Shown in pieces: positions 12,007 through 23,240 of a DNA stretch of 64,000 nt. Location: NCBI GenBank assembly GCA_037126765.1, contig JBBCBC010000037.1, forward strand, positions 11,413,263 to 11,477,262. Reading direction: 5' to 3'. Under the pieces are notes generated by a model that was given only the letters and a program-made list of their open reading frames with translations, did no database searches and was not told the DNA's origin. A program made the translations under genes and the position numbers. Each line of letters opens with the position of its first letter. Position 1 is the stretch's first letter. This stretch comes from Stenogyne calaminthoides. Taxonomy: Eukaryota > Streptophyta > Magnoliopsida > Lamiales > Lamiaceae.

Positions 12007-14699
12007 ATCTTCTCCTTTGGTAACAATTCGTTAATTTCATTTTTTTTGGGGGGGGAAGGGGGAACTTCCTCCATCGGCACTGAATTATAACATTCATTAG
12101 AGCCTGGCCACTGTGTGTAACTTTGTATAGACAGGATAGAGAACATATCAAATGGACGACTTTGAAGTCGTAGTATTCCAGTAATTAATTATAGTCGCTG
12201 GGGAGACAAACGCCTATTTTGGAATAATAAATATAAGAGCACGATTTCAGATATTTGAGAGTTTAGAATTGATTGTATGAACTCATTGATGATTTCTGCT
12301 TTGTAACTCACAAAGCATAGTTTTGTCTCTGAGGTACAAACATCTCTGTTGTATACACATGTTAACTCTGGTTGTTTGTTGTATTTGTTACCATTGAAGC
12401 ATTGTTTTATTAGCAGATTGGTTATGGAAACTTGATGTTTTGTTTCTGTTCAGACTTTTTATGAAATTTCAGACCAATGTAGCGCCATTCCACAAGTTCA
12501 ATCTTTGCAGCATAATCCAGAGAAAGACATTTAGGCTCCATTTGGATGAGTGGATTTTTTACATACAAATCATCACTCTTCAATGGATTTATAAATAATT
12601 AAATTTGAATAGCTAGTTAAAAATGGAAGAATTTCTAAAATTTAGTCATTTGAAATATCTTCCTTTCTAATTCCTTTCTCTCCCCCCTTCACTCCCTGGG
12701 GTACTTTTTTTGGAGGGTTTTTAGGGTGTAGAATGAGAATCAAAGTCATAGTAGTGTAATTCCAAACAAACTGCTGATGACTTTAATTCCCCAAAACTAA
12801 TGAATCAGCATATCTCACATATTTGAGAGGTATGAGTTTGATTTCTTACCCTTTCCATTCCTCGTAATTTTACCAAGAACACCCTTAAATCTATGTATAC
12901 TTTGGTTCAATTATTTAGATATATTATATTTTACTTGGAAGAAGTTTTTGGGGAGATCGAGTACACGAAATAGAGAGCAATAGATACTCTAAAAATTGTA
13001 GAAGTCTTTCTTTTATTAATTCTGAAAAACGGACAATGTAGGATCACGTTCTTTGAAAATCTCATTTTCTTGTTATCTTGAGGCGCGAATGGTGAGCTTG
13101 TGATTGCAGAAGTTGATGAGAAGTTGTTTTTCGATACATTTTTTAAAGTTGAATCTTTCAATGTTTGACACTTTCTCTGTCCTACAAAAATAATCTATAT
13201 TTTCTTTTTTTATTTCTATCAAGTTAGTAGTTTGTTTTAAAATTAAAAGTATATAATGTAATTAAACATTTCACACTTTCATGTAAAATTTGGTCATAAT
13301 ATAAAATTAATATCATTACACTTATAAATTAATACTCATAACAATGAATGTTATAATATTAATTGATAAATGTTATAATATTAATTTTCAATGTCATATC
13401 GTGAAACAAGTTTCACCGAAAATTCACTCATTTTATTATAATTCATTTTTCTGTTTATCTGGTCACTTATAAATAATTTTGATATTTTATAAACTTTTAA
13501 ACTACTTATAAATCATTAAAACTTGTAAAATATTTAAAATAAATGGTTAATTCTAAATAAATATACGACATTTATGTCAAATATCAGTTTAATCACAACC
13601 TTCAAGATTGTTGTATTAAAGCTCAACCTTTGATATTGTTGCAAATCGATACACGTTTTATTTTCTCCGGTCTGAAAGCGATGACATGACTCATCATAAC
13701 ATGTGTATACTTTCTATTTATGATGACACATATTAAATATTTTTTAAAAATTATTCCACATTATATTTTACACACTTTTGAAATAAATTAAATAAAAAGC
13801 ATACATTAAAAGAAGTAAAATCTAAAACAAACAAAAAAACAATTAAAATTTAAATCAAAATAATTACCAAACAATTCATCTTCACTCTTCCATCGCCAAA
13901 CCTTCACCAAAAAGTCGATCGGTTCTGCACAACCCGAAACCTTCATAATCGTAAAACCACATACCCCATCCCCAAAATCGAATTATGTGAATCCTAAAAA
14001 TTGGGTTTTGCACAAAAACCCCAAAATCCCCAAAGCAAACCCCCACCCAAAATCGCACACGCGAATTTGGTTCAGAACTGCAAAAGAGAAATTCCTACCA
14101 TCTAATTTGTAGAACTACTCATCAAATAAACAACAATTAAATTAAAATCAATCTCAAATTGCAAATAAATTTTCTATTCATCTCATAAAATTGATCGAAT
14201 TGCAGTAAATACATCTCAAATTTAGTTTAAGGAGGTGGACTGCAATGAGAACAACATGTGAGGGGTTAAGCGACAATGAGTGGATTGAAAGGGGCGTGGA
14301 GAAACTGGGGGATTTAATTTAATTTTTGGAACATGAAAACATGTTTAATTTTGAAACATTGACAGCGAGAATTAGTTTTTAAGTATTGAAATTTAGATTT
14401 AAATATTTTATTTTGTTTTTTTAAATTCTGTTTATTTTATTTTTTGTTTTGTTTTTAATTCACATTTTTATTATTCTAAAATAAAAGCCCTAATTTTTAT
14501 TATTGAGTCCAGCTATTGTCATTTTTGGATGTTCATTTCTGAAAAAAGAAAGAGATATAAATTGTCATATCATATATATATATATTTATTTTATTTTTTT
14601 GAAAGGATATAAATTGTCATATTTGATGAACCAAAAAGTTGTTATATTTTATTAATTTATTTATCTTCGTAATCAAGTTTGGAAACATAGCGCACGTGT
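12007..14699. other. Intergenic spacer, HEMA 3' region to RMD5 promoter
   Basis: The first 200 bases are HEMA 3' UTR, including a run of nine Gs at about 12048-12056. At 12533-12770 the sequence begins GGCTCCATTTGGATGAG and ends with CCAAACAAACTG, which suggests a very degenerate MITE, but the ends pair poorly. A CTGTCCTACAAAAATAATCT stretch at about 13180 resembles one end of a Stowaway element without a partner. 13870-14310 is richer in C than its surroundings (many CCCCAAAA words) but has no open frame. No gene was found. Confidence 0.4.
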
Positions 14700-17054
14700 C
14701 GCCACTTTATTGAAGAAACCGAGAAGATTTCTCACACTCCTCACTTCTCTTATTTTCTCGCTGCAAATTCCGCTCTTAATTCACAACAACAGAAAACAAA
14801 TCTCTTTATTAATCGGTATGTAGTTTTTACAACTCCTTTTCTTTGTATTTTCCCCCAAAATTTTAGGTATTATATTCCTGAGTTTCTGTGTTTTCTCCTG
14901 TGAAATGATCCATGTTTATTTAGGTTTCTGAACGAATGCGACTTTTTTCATAATTGATTAAATAATTCTTTTAGGTTTTTCCAATATTTTCTGCTGCATT
15001 TAAATGAACTAATTTCTTTGAGGTAGTGTTAATTAGTTGTGGTAGGGACAGTAGGGTGGAGCGAGGCAGGGTAGTTGGGAAAAACAGATACATAGCGACA
15101 TGCTTTTCTGGTTTATGTCGATTATATTTAAATTTTTGTAGCGACAAATATGATCAATCTGCGTGTGTGTATATATATATTTAAAGAATGTTATCAAGAA
15201 TCTAGTTTTAGGGGCTGTACTTTGGTAAATGGTGATCCTATTGATTTGTTAATGCATATACTTATATCACTATACTTATATCTATGTATGCAAGAGTAGC
15301 TCTAAGTTATTGTTGTTTCGTTCTGTTATTTCACTAAGCAGGTTATTAGATAAATTATTGTGGGTAAATTTTACAGGTTTTGGCATCTTTAGTGATCCTG
15401 AATCATTAGGTTAGGGATGTTTCCTCTGGCGATCCTTAATTCTCAGGCCAGGACGGACTTGATAATTCATAAACTGTCAATAATAAATGAAACCTCTGGT
15501 TTTTACAGCCTTTTTCATAAGAAAATGAATGGTTACCGTGTTGAGATTTGGAGTTTCTTGATGTTATCTTGTATCTGTTGAACTTTTCATTGGATTATTC
15601 CGTCTGCAGTTCCATTAAATTTGAACTTCTTTCTGGAATTTTTGATGTTTTGTTGATTACTATCTATAAAAATTCTTAACCAAAATGAGCATCACGTGTC
15701 ATACACTGCGAGATGAGTGGATGCTTGAGACTGTTCTGAGGGTTGAATCGTTAAGATGGACTAGAGAGCACAAACACCTGAATAGAGTATAGTCTAAGTT
15801 GCACATTTTATGCCTTCTGTGTTCAAATTAACAAAACATGTATTGTGGGCTCTTGGTGTAGGGGGGTGCAGTTGATCAGATGTTAATTAGTGCTCACCGA
15901 ATGCAGGTTGAAAATTTTTACAAACTTTCGTCTTCCATTTAGCATTACCAGAAAAAATGTACAGTAGCAGAGGTTGCTATCGTTCATAAATATCGGTAGC
16001 TTACTAAAATAGGGTTATAACATTGAAACCATCTCACCCACTTTTTTAGAAAGACATGTAAAATTGTTAACGGGGCATAAATATCGGCAGCTTACTAAAA
16101 TAGGGTTATCATATTGAAACCATCTCACCCACTTTTTTAGAAAGATATGTAAATTGTAAACAGGGCCTTTATGTCGACATGTTTCTTTAATAAGTCCAAA
16201 AGTTGGCTGAAAAAAGAAACAAACGTAATTTCCTATTGGCATCATCTGGCTATGCCATTTTTTCCAATTTCTTCGGTTATATCATTACGAAAGATCAGAA
16301 ATCGGATTGATGAATTATGGCATGACTCATCCCTTGCTCCTGTCATTAATATGAATAAAATCCTTCATTATTTATCTAAAATATAAAAATAATAAATCAG
16401 TGAAATTTTGCATTATCTTGTATTCTCTCTTTCTTCTAAAGAAGATTTCTTTGGTTGTATTTACTTTATTTGGGCCGCCTCTCAATGTTCCTAGTTTGTT
16501 GACTTGTGTTTTGTGTCTGGTCCAATCTCATAACATGGAAGTTCAATTGCTACCTTAACCATAGAGAACTGGCAGAACATGATAATGTAGGGTTGAGTGT
16601 CGTCTGTGCAAATTGTGCAATAAAGTGCAACCTCTGGATAACAAGTTAATAAAGACTGAAAACTGATTCCCCTTCATTTTCTTGGGTTATTTAGGTTGTG
16701 GTATCATCTGTGTGCTTTGGAATGTGATTATGATACTGCTAGATCTGCAGTTACTTCTCCTGGTTCTTTGATTTTCATAATGGGTATTTATTAATAACCA
16801 TTAAACTACATCAGGTTATTGTGATATCTGGCAATGAGAACAGCTCTAGGAAGTCATATATATTAGCAATTTAGCATGTAGAGGCTTGAAGTACAGTGCT
16901 TTCATCTGGAATATTATTTTATGGTCTCAATCTCGTATAACAATACAAGTCAAATTGAAGCATAGTTCTTACTTCTTTTATATGTAAACAAACTTTTTCA
17001 CCTTGTTACCCCGTTGAAGGTATATAATTGTTCTGACTTCTTTCATGAAACTAG
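14700..17054 (+). promoter_or_regulatory. Probable 5' leader and leader intron of the RMD5-like gene
   Basis: A CT-rich and CA-rich leader at about 14730-14815 (CACACTCCTCACTTCTC) ends at a good donor (ATCG then GTATGT). The nearest acceptor before the start codon is the AG at 17053-17054, six bases upstream of the ATG at 17061. A leader intron of about 2.2 kb is common in plant housekeeping genes, but extra non-coding exons cannot be excluded. The interval has no long open frame on the plus strand. It contains the 91-bp tandem repeat at 15986-16167. Confidence 0.4.
15986..16167. repeat. Tandem duplication, two copies of 91 bp
   Basis: ATAAATATCGG(T/C)AGCTTACT starts at 15986 and again at 16077. 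Both copies run through AACCATCTCACCCACTTTTT to a closing AACGGGGC or AACAGGGC. Only a few substitutions and one single-base indel separate them, so the duplication is recent. It lies inside the inferred leader intron of the RMD5-like gene. Confidence 0.85.
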
Positions 17055-17060
17055 TGAGAT

Positions 17061-18197
17061 ATGGACCTAAGTGCAATACAAGATTCATTTGAGAGGGTTG
17101 CAAAGAGGCAGAAGTTGTCATCTTCCGGATCACAAGAACTGATCAACCAAGTTTGTCTCATAATTGAACACTCATTTAAAACCGGCCATGATTCTGCTGT
17201 TTCAGCTGAATGTAAATTCTTGAGCTCAAAGTACCAAAAGGTTGGCTCATACACTCATTTAGAAGGGCCACTTCGACAGCTGAATGTAAATCTTGGAAAG
17301 TACCAAAAGGTCCTCGAGAAAGGGCTACATCCTGACATATCCAAGGCATGCAGAACCGTTGATTTCGACAGTCGTATTCTAAATCAAATAATCATTTCTC
17401 ACTTTTACTTTGAGGGCCTGTTTGACATTGTGGATTGCCTAATAAAAGAAGCTAGTGAACCTGAAGCCATTTCCCTTAGGTTGCAATATCAAGAGATTCA
17501 TCACATTCTTAAGGCTCTTAAGTCCAGAAATCTTGACCCGGCTCTCAACTGGATCTCTGAAAACCGAGAAAGAATCAAGGAGTTTGGTTCAGAATTGGAG
17601 CTAAAACTTCATGGGTTACGTTTTGTGGACATTCTACAGAATCAGAGCAAAGAAAACGCATTGAAATATGCAAAAACTCACCTTGCTCCCTTAGCTTCTG
17701 TTCATATGAATGTGGTACAAAAACTCATGTGTAGCCTTCTGTGGGCAGGAAAGCTCGATAAATCTCCATACTCTGATCTTCTTAATCCGATACATTGGGA
17801 AAAGTTGGCTGAAGAACTTAGACAAACCATTTGCAAATTCTTGGGACAATCTATAACAGACCCACTGACTGTTACAGTGGCTGCTAGGGTGGAAGGATTG
17901 CCTACTCTGTTGAAACTGGTGAGCGTAATGGCTGCAAAGAAAAACGAGTGGCAAGCAATTAAGCATCTACCAGTTCCGATAGATCTGGGAAAAGAATTTC
18001 AGTTTCATTCGATTTTTGTTTGTACTGTTAGCTGTGATCAAGGTAGTGAAGAAAATCCGCCAATGTTGTTGCCGTGTGGGCATGTTCTTTGCAAGCAATC
18101 AATTAGAAAGCTTTCGAAGGGGAATACTCGTGGCTTCAAATGTCCGTACTGCCCCCGGGAAGCTTGGCCTGCACACTGGAAGCACCTGTACTTGTAG
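17061..18197 (+). CDS. RMD5: RMD5-type subunit of the GID/CTLH E3 ubiquitin ligase
   Basis: The single-exon coding region of 378 residues matches the usual length of plant RMD5 homologues (about 380-390). In yeast and animals RMD5/RMND5 pairs with the MAEA/GID9 subunit to form the catalytic RING heterodimer of the CTLH complex, which ubiquitinates metabolic enzymes. A similar role in the plant cytosol and nucleus is inferred. The LisH-like helix pair is around residues 108-132 (NQIIISHFYFEGLFDIV), a CTLH/CRA region follows at 143-290, and a degenerate RING is at 321-364 with C321, C325, CGH at 339-341, C344, C361 and C364. The family usually reads C-P-V-S-K at the start of the RING; here it is C-T-V-S-C, giving an extra Cys and losing the Pro. 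The ATG at 17061 lies six bases after a candidate splice acceptor. Confidence 0.92.
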   Translation: MDLSAIQDSFERVAKRQKLSSSGSQELINQVCLIIEHSFKTGHDSAVSAECKFLSSKYQKVGSYTHLEGPLRQLNVNLGKYQKVLEKGLHPDISKACRTVDFDSRILNQIIISHFYFEGLFDIVDCLIKEASEPEAISLRLQYQEIHHILKALKSRNLDPALNWISENRERIKEFGSELELKLHGLRFVDILQNQSKENALKYAKTHLAPLASVHMNVVQKLMCSLLWAGKLDKSPYSDLLNPIHWEKLAEELRQTICKFLGQSITDPLTVTVAARVEGLPTLLKLVSVMAAKKNEWQAIKHLPVPIDLGKEFQFHSIFVCTVSCDQGSEENPPMLLPCGHVLCKQSIRKLSKGNTRGFKCPYCPREAWPAHWKHLYL

Positions 18198-18631
18198 CAT
18201 CTGCTTCATCTGTCCCTACCTATTTAAATGGGAATTTTTGGCACTTTCAATTCTTCTGTAGATAAAGTGTTCTTCAAATATTTAGTTTCTTGCAATAATA
18301 GACGCACCTCCTGCTAGCGTGCAGTGAGTTTTTTCGAATTTGTTTTATGCAATTATTAATCATCTGGATTTTATTTTATTTTTTGTATCCAAGAACCATT
18401 AGATATTTTTTTGTCATTCTTCTAAAGCATAAGATTAGTGATTTAGCTTAGTTCCAATTTTTTTCACAAACAAGAGCTTAATGTTTGAGCTTAAAGAAAC
18501 ATATTGTTGACAAAATTGGCACATGAATGTTTGAGCCTGTCTAAATGAAACATTCCAGCAGTACAAAAAAACCAAATTACAACCCCCTGAGAAAAATTAA
18601 AAGTGAATAAGAACGAAGGAGAAAAACCCAA
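18198..18631. other. 3' regions of two convergent genes
   Basis: AT-rich sequence between the RMD5-like stop and the stop of the next minus-strand gene (434 bases). It holds the two 3' UTRs. Nothing else was recognised. Confidence 0.4.
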
Positions 18632-19219
18632 TCATTCTTCACTGTTTCCAGAAAACCCCAAAAACTTTGTGAAATCAGAGAACAGATTCCCAGAAACAGA
18701 ATCCGAATTTTCGACGCTTTGACCCACCACGTATTCTTCCACCAATTCCTTAACAGACGTCGCCGATAACGGATGATAATGGGCGCTCCACTCTGCAACG
18801 AACTCTCCAACCAACGCCAATCTTTCGTCTTCATTCATTTTCCTCCATTTCTTCTCCAAATCCTCCGATTTCAATCCCATGAAATTGCAGAGCTCCGTGA
18901 ACAGAAGCTCTCTGCTTTTCTTCAAGGCCTCCTCTCGTTGAAGTGCGTCGGAGTTGAGTTTCCTGATTTGGAGTCTGAGCTCCACCGCCAGAATTTCATC
19001 AGTGAGATTTTCTTTATCTTTACTGCATGAAATTGCTAGGGTTCTTCTGGGTGGATTGGAATTGCGTTTGGCGATCTTGATTGGGGCGGGATATGGATGG
19101 AATTGGAATTTAGGAGGATGTGGAATTGTTAAACCCTTATTTGCAGTTGCAGTTGCTTTGATGGGTATCATTGAATTCATGATTGTGGTGAGGTGGGAGC
19201 GATGCGAAGGGGAAAACAC
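18632..19219 (-). CDS. Small predicted plastid protein of unknown function
   Basis: A single open frame of 195 residues. The first ATG is at 19219; a second at 19180 (MNSMIPIK) gives 182 residues and may be the true start, since the extra 13 residues are Ser/His-rich and unremarkable. The N-terminus to about residue 65 is basic, Pro/Ser/Ala-rich and ends in RRTLAISCSKDKEN, which resembles a chloroplast transit peptide with its cleavage region. The rest is a conserved-looking helical core: LAVELRLQIRKLNSDALQ, LFTELCNFMGLKSEDLEKKW, then VGEFVAEW and ATSVKELVEEYVVGQ. It looks like one of the plant-specific 'domain of unknown function' plastid proteins, but I cannot name the family with confidence. 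It has no introns in the coding part. Confidence 0.75.
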   Translation of the reverse strand: MFSPSHRSHLTTIMNSMIPIKATATANKGLTIPHPPKFQFHPYPAPIKIAKRNSNPPRRTLAISCSKDKENLTDEILAVELRLQIRKLNSDALQREEALKKSRELLFTELCNFMGLKSEDLEKKWRKMNEDERLALVGEFVAEWSAHYHPLSATSVKELVEEYVVGQSVENSDSVSGNLFSDFTKFLGFSGNSEE

Positions 19220-19253
19220 TCCTAGTATTATGTCATAAAATATGAAAAATAAT

Positions 19254-19437
19254 CGTCGCTCCGTTCCGCAATGACTTAAACACTAGAATTAGACTGCAAT
19301 CAAGAAAAATGGGTTAAAGTGAGTGTATTGTGAGTGTATTAATATTATATTTATTTCTATTTTTTTGAATGTTTAAGTAATGTTGGACGTCTCAAAAAGA
19401 TAAGTGTTTAAGTAATGTTGGGACGGAATGAATAGTA
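19254..19437. mobile_element. Stowaway-like MITE, about 185 bp, both ends present
   Basis: The left end reads CGCTCCGTTCCGCAATGACT followed by TAAACACT. The reverse complement of the right end reads CATTCCGTCCCAACATTACT followed by TAAACACT. The CTCCGTCCC-type start is typical of Stowaway (Tc1/mariner-derived) MITEs. A related but one-ended copy is at 61784-61925. It sits 35 bases upstream of the start codon at 19219, where it could influence that promoter. Confidence 0.75.
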
Positions 19438-20043
19438 GTATTTGTCTTGCTACTTAAAAAAAACACTACAGGTATCATTTTTTTCTTCGTGAATTATCAT
19501 TAAATCTTTTTTCATTCAAAGTTTAAACAAAATATATTATTGATTTATAAATATTTAATTGTAAGCACTAAATATCATGATCACAGTGTATAAAAAAACG
19601 AATTCAGCAAGAAGAGAGGTCTTTTGTACTTCTGAGAGTATAATATTAATTAGATGATACACCCAAATCAATTGTTAAAAGAATTACGAAAGTCCCAAAT
19701 TAATGTTAGAATATTATTTTATACAAACTCATTTCGTTACAAAATTATTAGTATTATCGATTTCTTAACTTGTTTTATGAGTTCCTTTAAAAAAAAAACT
19801 CCTTTTATGAGTTTCACCTAGAAGCTCAACACATGAGGATTAAATAACAATTGTTACTATTTCTGCAGCTCAAAATCTTGAAGGCATCCCTTATTTTTTT
19901 GTATCTAGTAGTGACAAACTAATTGAACTACATCAAACTCTTTTTTTATTTTAGAGGTATCTGAGTGTTCATATTGTAGTAACCTCACTTTTTTTTTTCT
20001 TGTCCCAACCCACCTCCTAAACAAGGCGGGCTGTCCCAACGTG
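19438..20043. repeat. Spacer holding copy A (about 19640-19990) of a flanking direct repeat
   Basis: The stretch from GAATTACGAAAGT (about 19680) through TTAAATAACAATTGTTACTA (about 19840) to TGTAGTAACCTCAC (about 19988) closely resembles 23905-24247. The two copies bracket the LRR pseudogene. No gene lies here. Confidence 0.65.
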
Positions 20044-23000
20044 CTAAACCCGTTTTGACAGCTCCAGAGTACTCAATCTTGTCCCTTTCCTTCTTTTCCT
20101 TCCATGGTGGCCAAATATATTACCTAAAATCTCATCAACTTTGTCAAAGCATGTTTGCCTGAAGCTTCCACAGCACAAAAGTATCCAAACAATGCTTCCT
20201 AAGCCGCAAACATATCCAAGTGCAGCTGAAACATAACGCCACTTAATCTCCTCTTTCTCATCACCTGGTTCTGAATTTTCTTGTGATGAATCATTTTCTT
20301 GGATGTTGATGCACGCAGCGAGAGGAAAGCCACACAGCCCTGTATTTCCTTTGAAAAGATCAGGCGAAAATGTCTGCATTTGACGACCAGTTGGGATCAT
20401 TCCGACCAGTTTGTTGTACGACAGGTTCAAGACAGAGAGGAATGTGAGCCCTGTAAGCTCCACTGGTATCGTCCCACTTAGCTGGTTCACTGACAGGTCT
20501 AGTGATCCAAGCTGCCTCAAGTTTCCGAAAGATTTTGGGATGTTGCCACTAAAAGCATTATGGGACAAGTTGAGAAGATAAAGTGAGGTGAGATCACCAA
20601 TTGCATCCGGTATCTTTCCTTGGAAGTTATTGCAGGAGAAATCGATGGACGCTAAGTTCCCTGAAATCTTGGCAACGTTCCGCTCAAGCCCTATGATTGT
20701 TATTGCCACCTCTATCAAGTAGTAGAAGCTGGGACGTATAACGTTATACCCTAAATTCGCGCCCCTCTCTGCATCTCTGTTCGTCATCATTCCTCTCCAA
20801 CTTGAGAAGGCTACCGAATGGAGATTTCCGCTGAAGTTATTGGAAGCTACGTCGATTATTTGAAGATTTGGAAACCGTGCATGACATGTTAGTAGCTTTC
20901 CATGGAACCTGTTGGAACGAAGCACTAGCACGCGCAAGCTTGATGGGAGCATGCATGGGAAGATATCATTGATGATGTTGTGTCCAACATTCATGACTTG
21001 TAATGACTTGCAATTTGCCAATGACTTGGGAATGCTCTCAATTAAGTTGTTGTTACTGAGATACAATGCTTTAAGGCCACACCGGACAGAACCTTATCCG
21101 GGATGGCATCACTAAGGTTGTTGCCCGCAAGTTTCAACACTAGAAGATCATCAAGGTTTTTAAGTAAACACGGAGGTATATGACCACTCAAGTTATTAGA
21201 AGACAGATCAAGAACTTCAAGGTAAGCCGAGTTGCAGAGGAAGGCTGGGATTGCTCCGCTTAGGCTGTTATTTGCAACAGAAAAGAAAGAAAAAGTAGAG
21301 CTGAAGTTTTCCATGTTAAGAGGAATGAGGGTGTCAAAGTTATTATTCGAGTAATCTACGTAGTAAGAATGATCTGGAGGCAGTGGCAATTCACCCTGTA
21401 GGTGGTTTGAGTTCAAGTCGAAATCAGTAAGAAAACTGGGAAAATGGTAAGGCTTCTGAAGGCTCACTAGGTGATTGTGAGAAAGGTTAAGTGTCAAAAG
21501 TGATTGGTATCCATTCCCAATTTGCCAAATCCAATTAGGTATTTCCCCAGAAATTTGGTTGTTCGAGAGGTCTAAAAACCGCAAATTTGATCGTTTTATG
21601 AAGTTGGGAAAATTGTACAAATTGCAGGAAGCGAGGTCTAATGATTCTATCCGGGAAAATGTAGACAAACTTGAGTCATTCCTGCCTACATCAACAGACA
21701 ATCTATTGACGGAAAGACTAAGATATGTAAAATTTCGAAGGTTTTGAATGTTTTCCAGTTGAAAAGTGCCTTCAAACTGGTTGCTGAAAAGCCGAAGTGC
21801 CTCCAATGAAGGGAGACGAAGCAAAGACTGGGAATGCTACCACTAAGTGAATTGGACCCTAAATTTATGCTGACAACATCCGAAAGGCCTTCAAAATGCG
21901 CCGAAGAAAGGGAACCTGTAAGATTGTTAGAGTTGAGGTCTATGCTTGTAAGTTTCTTTGACATATGAAACAGTGGGATTACACCTGTTAAGAAGTTATC
22001 TGATAAGTCCACATAAACAAGCTCTGTTAGGTTGAACAACATGGTCGGAATCCGACCAGTGAATTTACAATAAGACATGTCTATATAGGACAACATGCTG
22101 AGATTACCCAAAGAATCTGGTAATGAACCTGAGAAGTTTGTAAAACTAAGCACTATAGACCTCAAAGAACATCCTTGAGGAAATTCAGGTATGGTCCCAC
22201 TTAGTAACTTATTACCGGATAAATCAAGATTTTGCAAAGATGGTAGGTGAAATATTGATTCTGGGAAGGAACCTTTCAGAGAGCATCTTCTGAGACTTAA
22301 GGTAATCAACCTTGAAAAATTGGCAAATAAGTGTGGAGCCGTCGTGGAAAGATTGTTAAAATCAAGTAGAAGAACTGAAAGGGAATGAAGCTGGAAAAAG
22401 GATGGATCTAGAGGGCCTGGTAGATTGCAATTGATGAGGCTTAAAGTTTTTAAATCTGGTAAAGAGGAAGATATAATCTTGCTCCACTCACTCCCCTGAG
22501 ATGAAATGTCAATGTCCTCAAGATTGAATTCTTCGAGTCGCGTTAGATTTTTTAAAAGCATTGTCAGGCCCAGACACTCGGGGTATGTTTGTCTCGAGCT
22601 GCAGGCGGATTGGGAAAATCCTGATTGAGAAATCAATAGATAGTAAAAAGATAAATTTGACTTTTGTGTATATTTGGCTGATAAGATAGAAGTAATTAGT
22701 AGGGTAGGAGAGAAAAAAAAAGTAAGTGATACTAAAGTTATTATATTGTGAAAAATAAAGGTGTGTGCTATTGGAAAAATGAAATGTATGAGAGAGAAAC
22801 GTACCCTCGATGCCCCGATTCCTGGAGATATCAAGACTAACTAATCTGGTCAAGAGGGAAAGCTCGACCGGAACATGTCCACCAAAACCAGCATTTGATA
22901 AATTCAAGTGTGTCAAATTTGTCAGATTGTGAATCCCTCTTGGAATTTGAGTGTAGTTGAACTTGTTATCTGCCAAGTTTAGCTTTTCCAGGTAAGTGAG

Positions 23001-23240
23001 GCTAAAAAGAGCCGATGAATTGTCGATTTCACCTGAGATGACCTCGTTGTCGAGCTGTAAACTGATGACATAGCCTGTGGCATCACATTCCACACCTTCC
23101 CAGCTGCAACAATCATCTGTTTGATTCCAGTGTACCAGTTTTCTTGAAAGGGAAGGATCGAATATCTAGTCGTTTTTCACTGAAAGTAACAGGGTTTTCT
23201 GATCACTTAGGCATTGGCTGTATTCGTGATCAAACTTTGT
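20044..23240 (-). pseudogene. LRR receptor-like protein (Cf/Ve-type RLP) pseudogene
   Basis: Almost the whole RLP architecture can be read. An N-cap starts QCLSDQKTLLLSVKND and continues after a TAG at 23168-23166 with FDPSLSRKLVHWNQ and CCSWEGVECD. About 25 LRRs follow, then NTGLCGFPL, an acidic stretch, a membrane helix (YVCGLGSIVWILLCC) and a short basic tail ending at 20044. Breaks are the TAG, a one-base frameshift near 21826 and another near 21085. No signal peptide can be read upstream of 23240. A 22803-22607 segment has G/GTACGT and CAG borders and restores the frame, so it is either an intron or a recent insertion. Intact relatives are plasma-membrane immune or developmental receptors without a kinase domain. 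The frame is otherwise well preserved, so inactivation is recent. Confidence 0.88.

Noticed and set aside
10896..12151. Open frames antisense to HEMA exon 3
   Set aside because: They are shadows of a strongly coding exon on the plus strand and have no domain or splice logic of their own.
12533..12770. Possible PIF/hAT-type MITE
   Set aside because: The two ends share only TTTGGA-type words and no target duplication was seen.
13170..13450. Possible Stowaway MITE starting CTGTCCTACAAAAATAATCT
   Set aside because: Only one end resembles the family; no inverted partner was found.
22518..22620. Alternative frame IRLQLETNIPRV read as the true continuation of the LRR gene
   Set aside because: It needs a further frameshift within 60 bases, whereas the spliced reading is in phase. 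It is kept only as a comment on the intron's origin.
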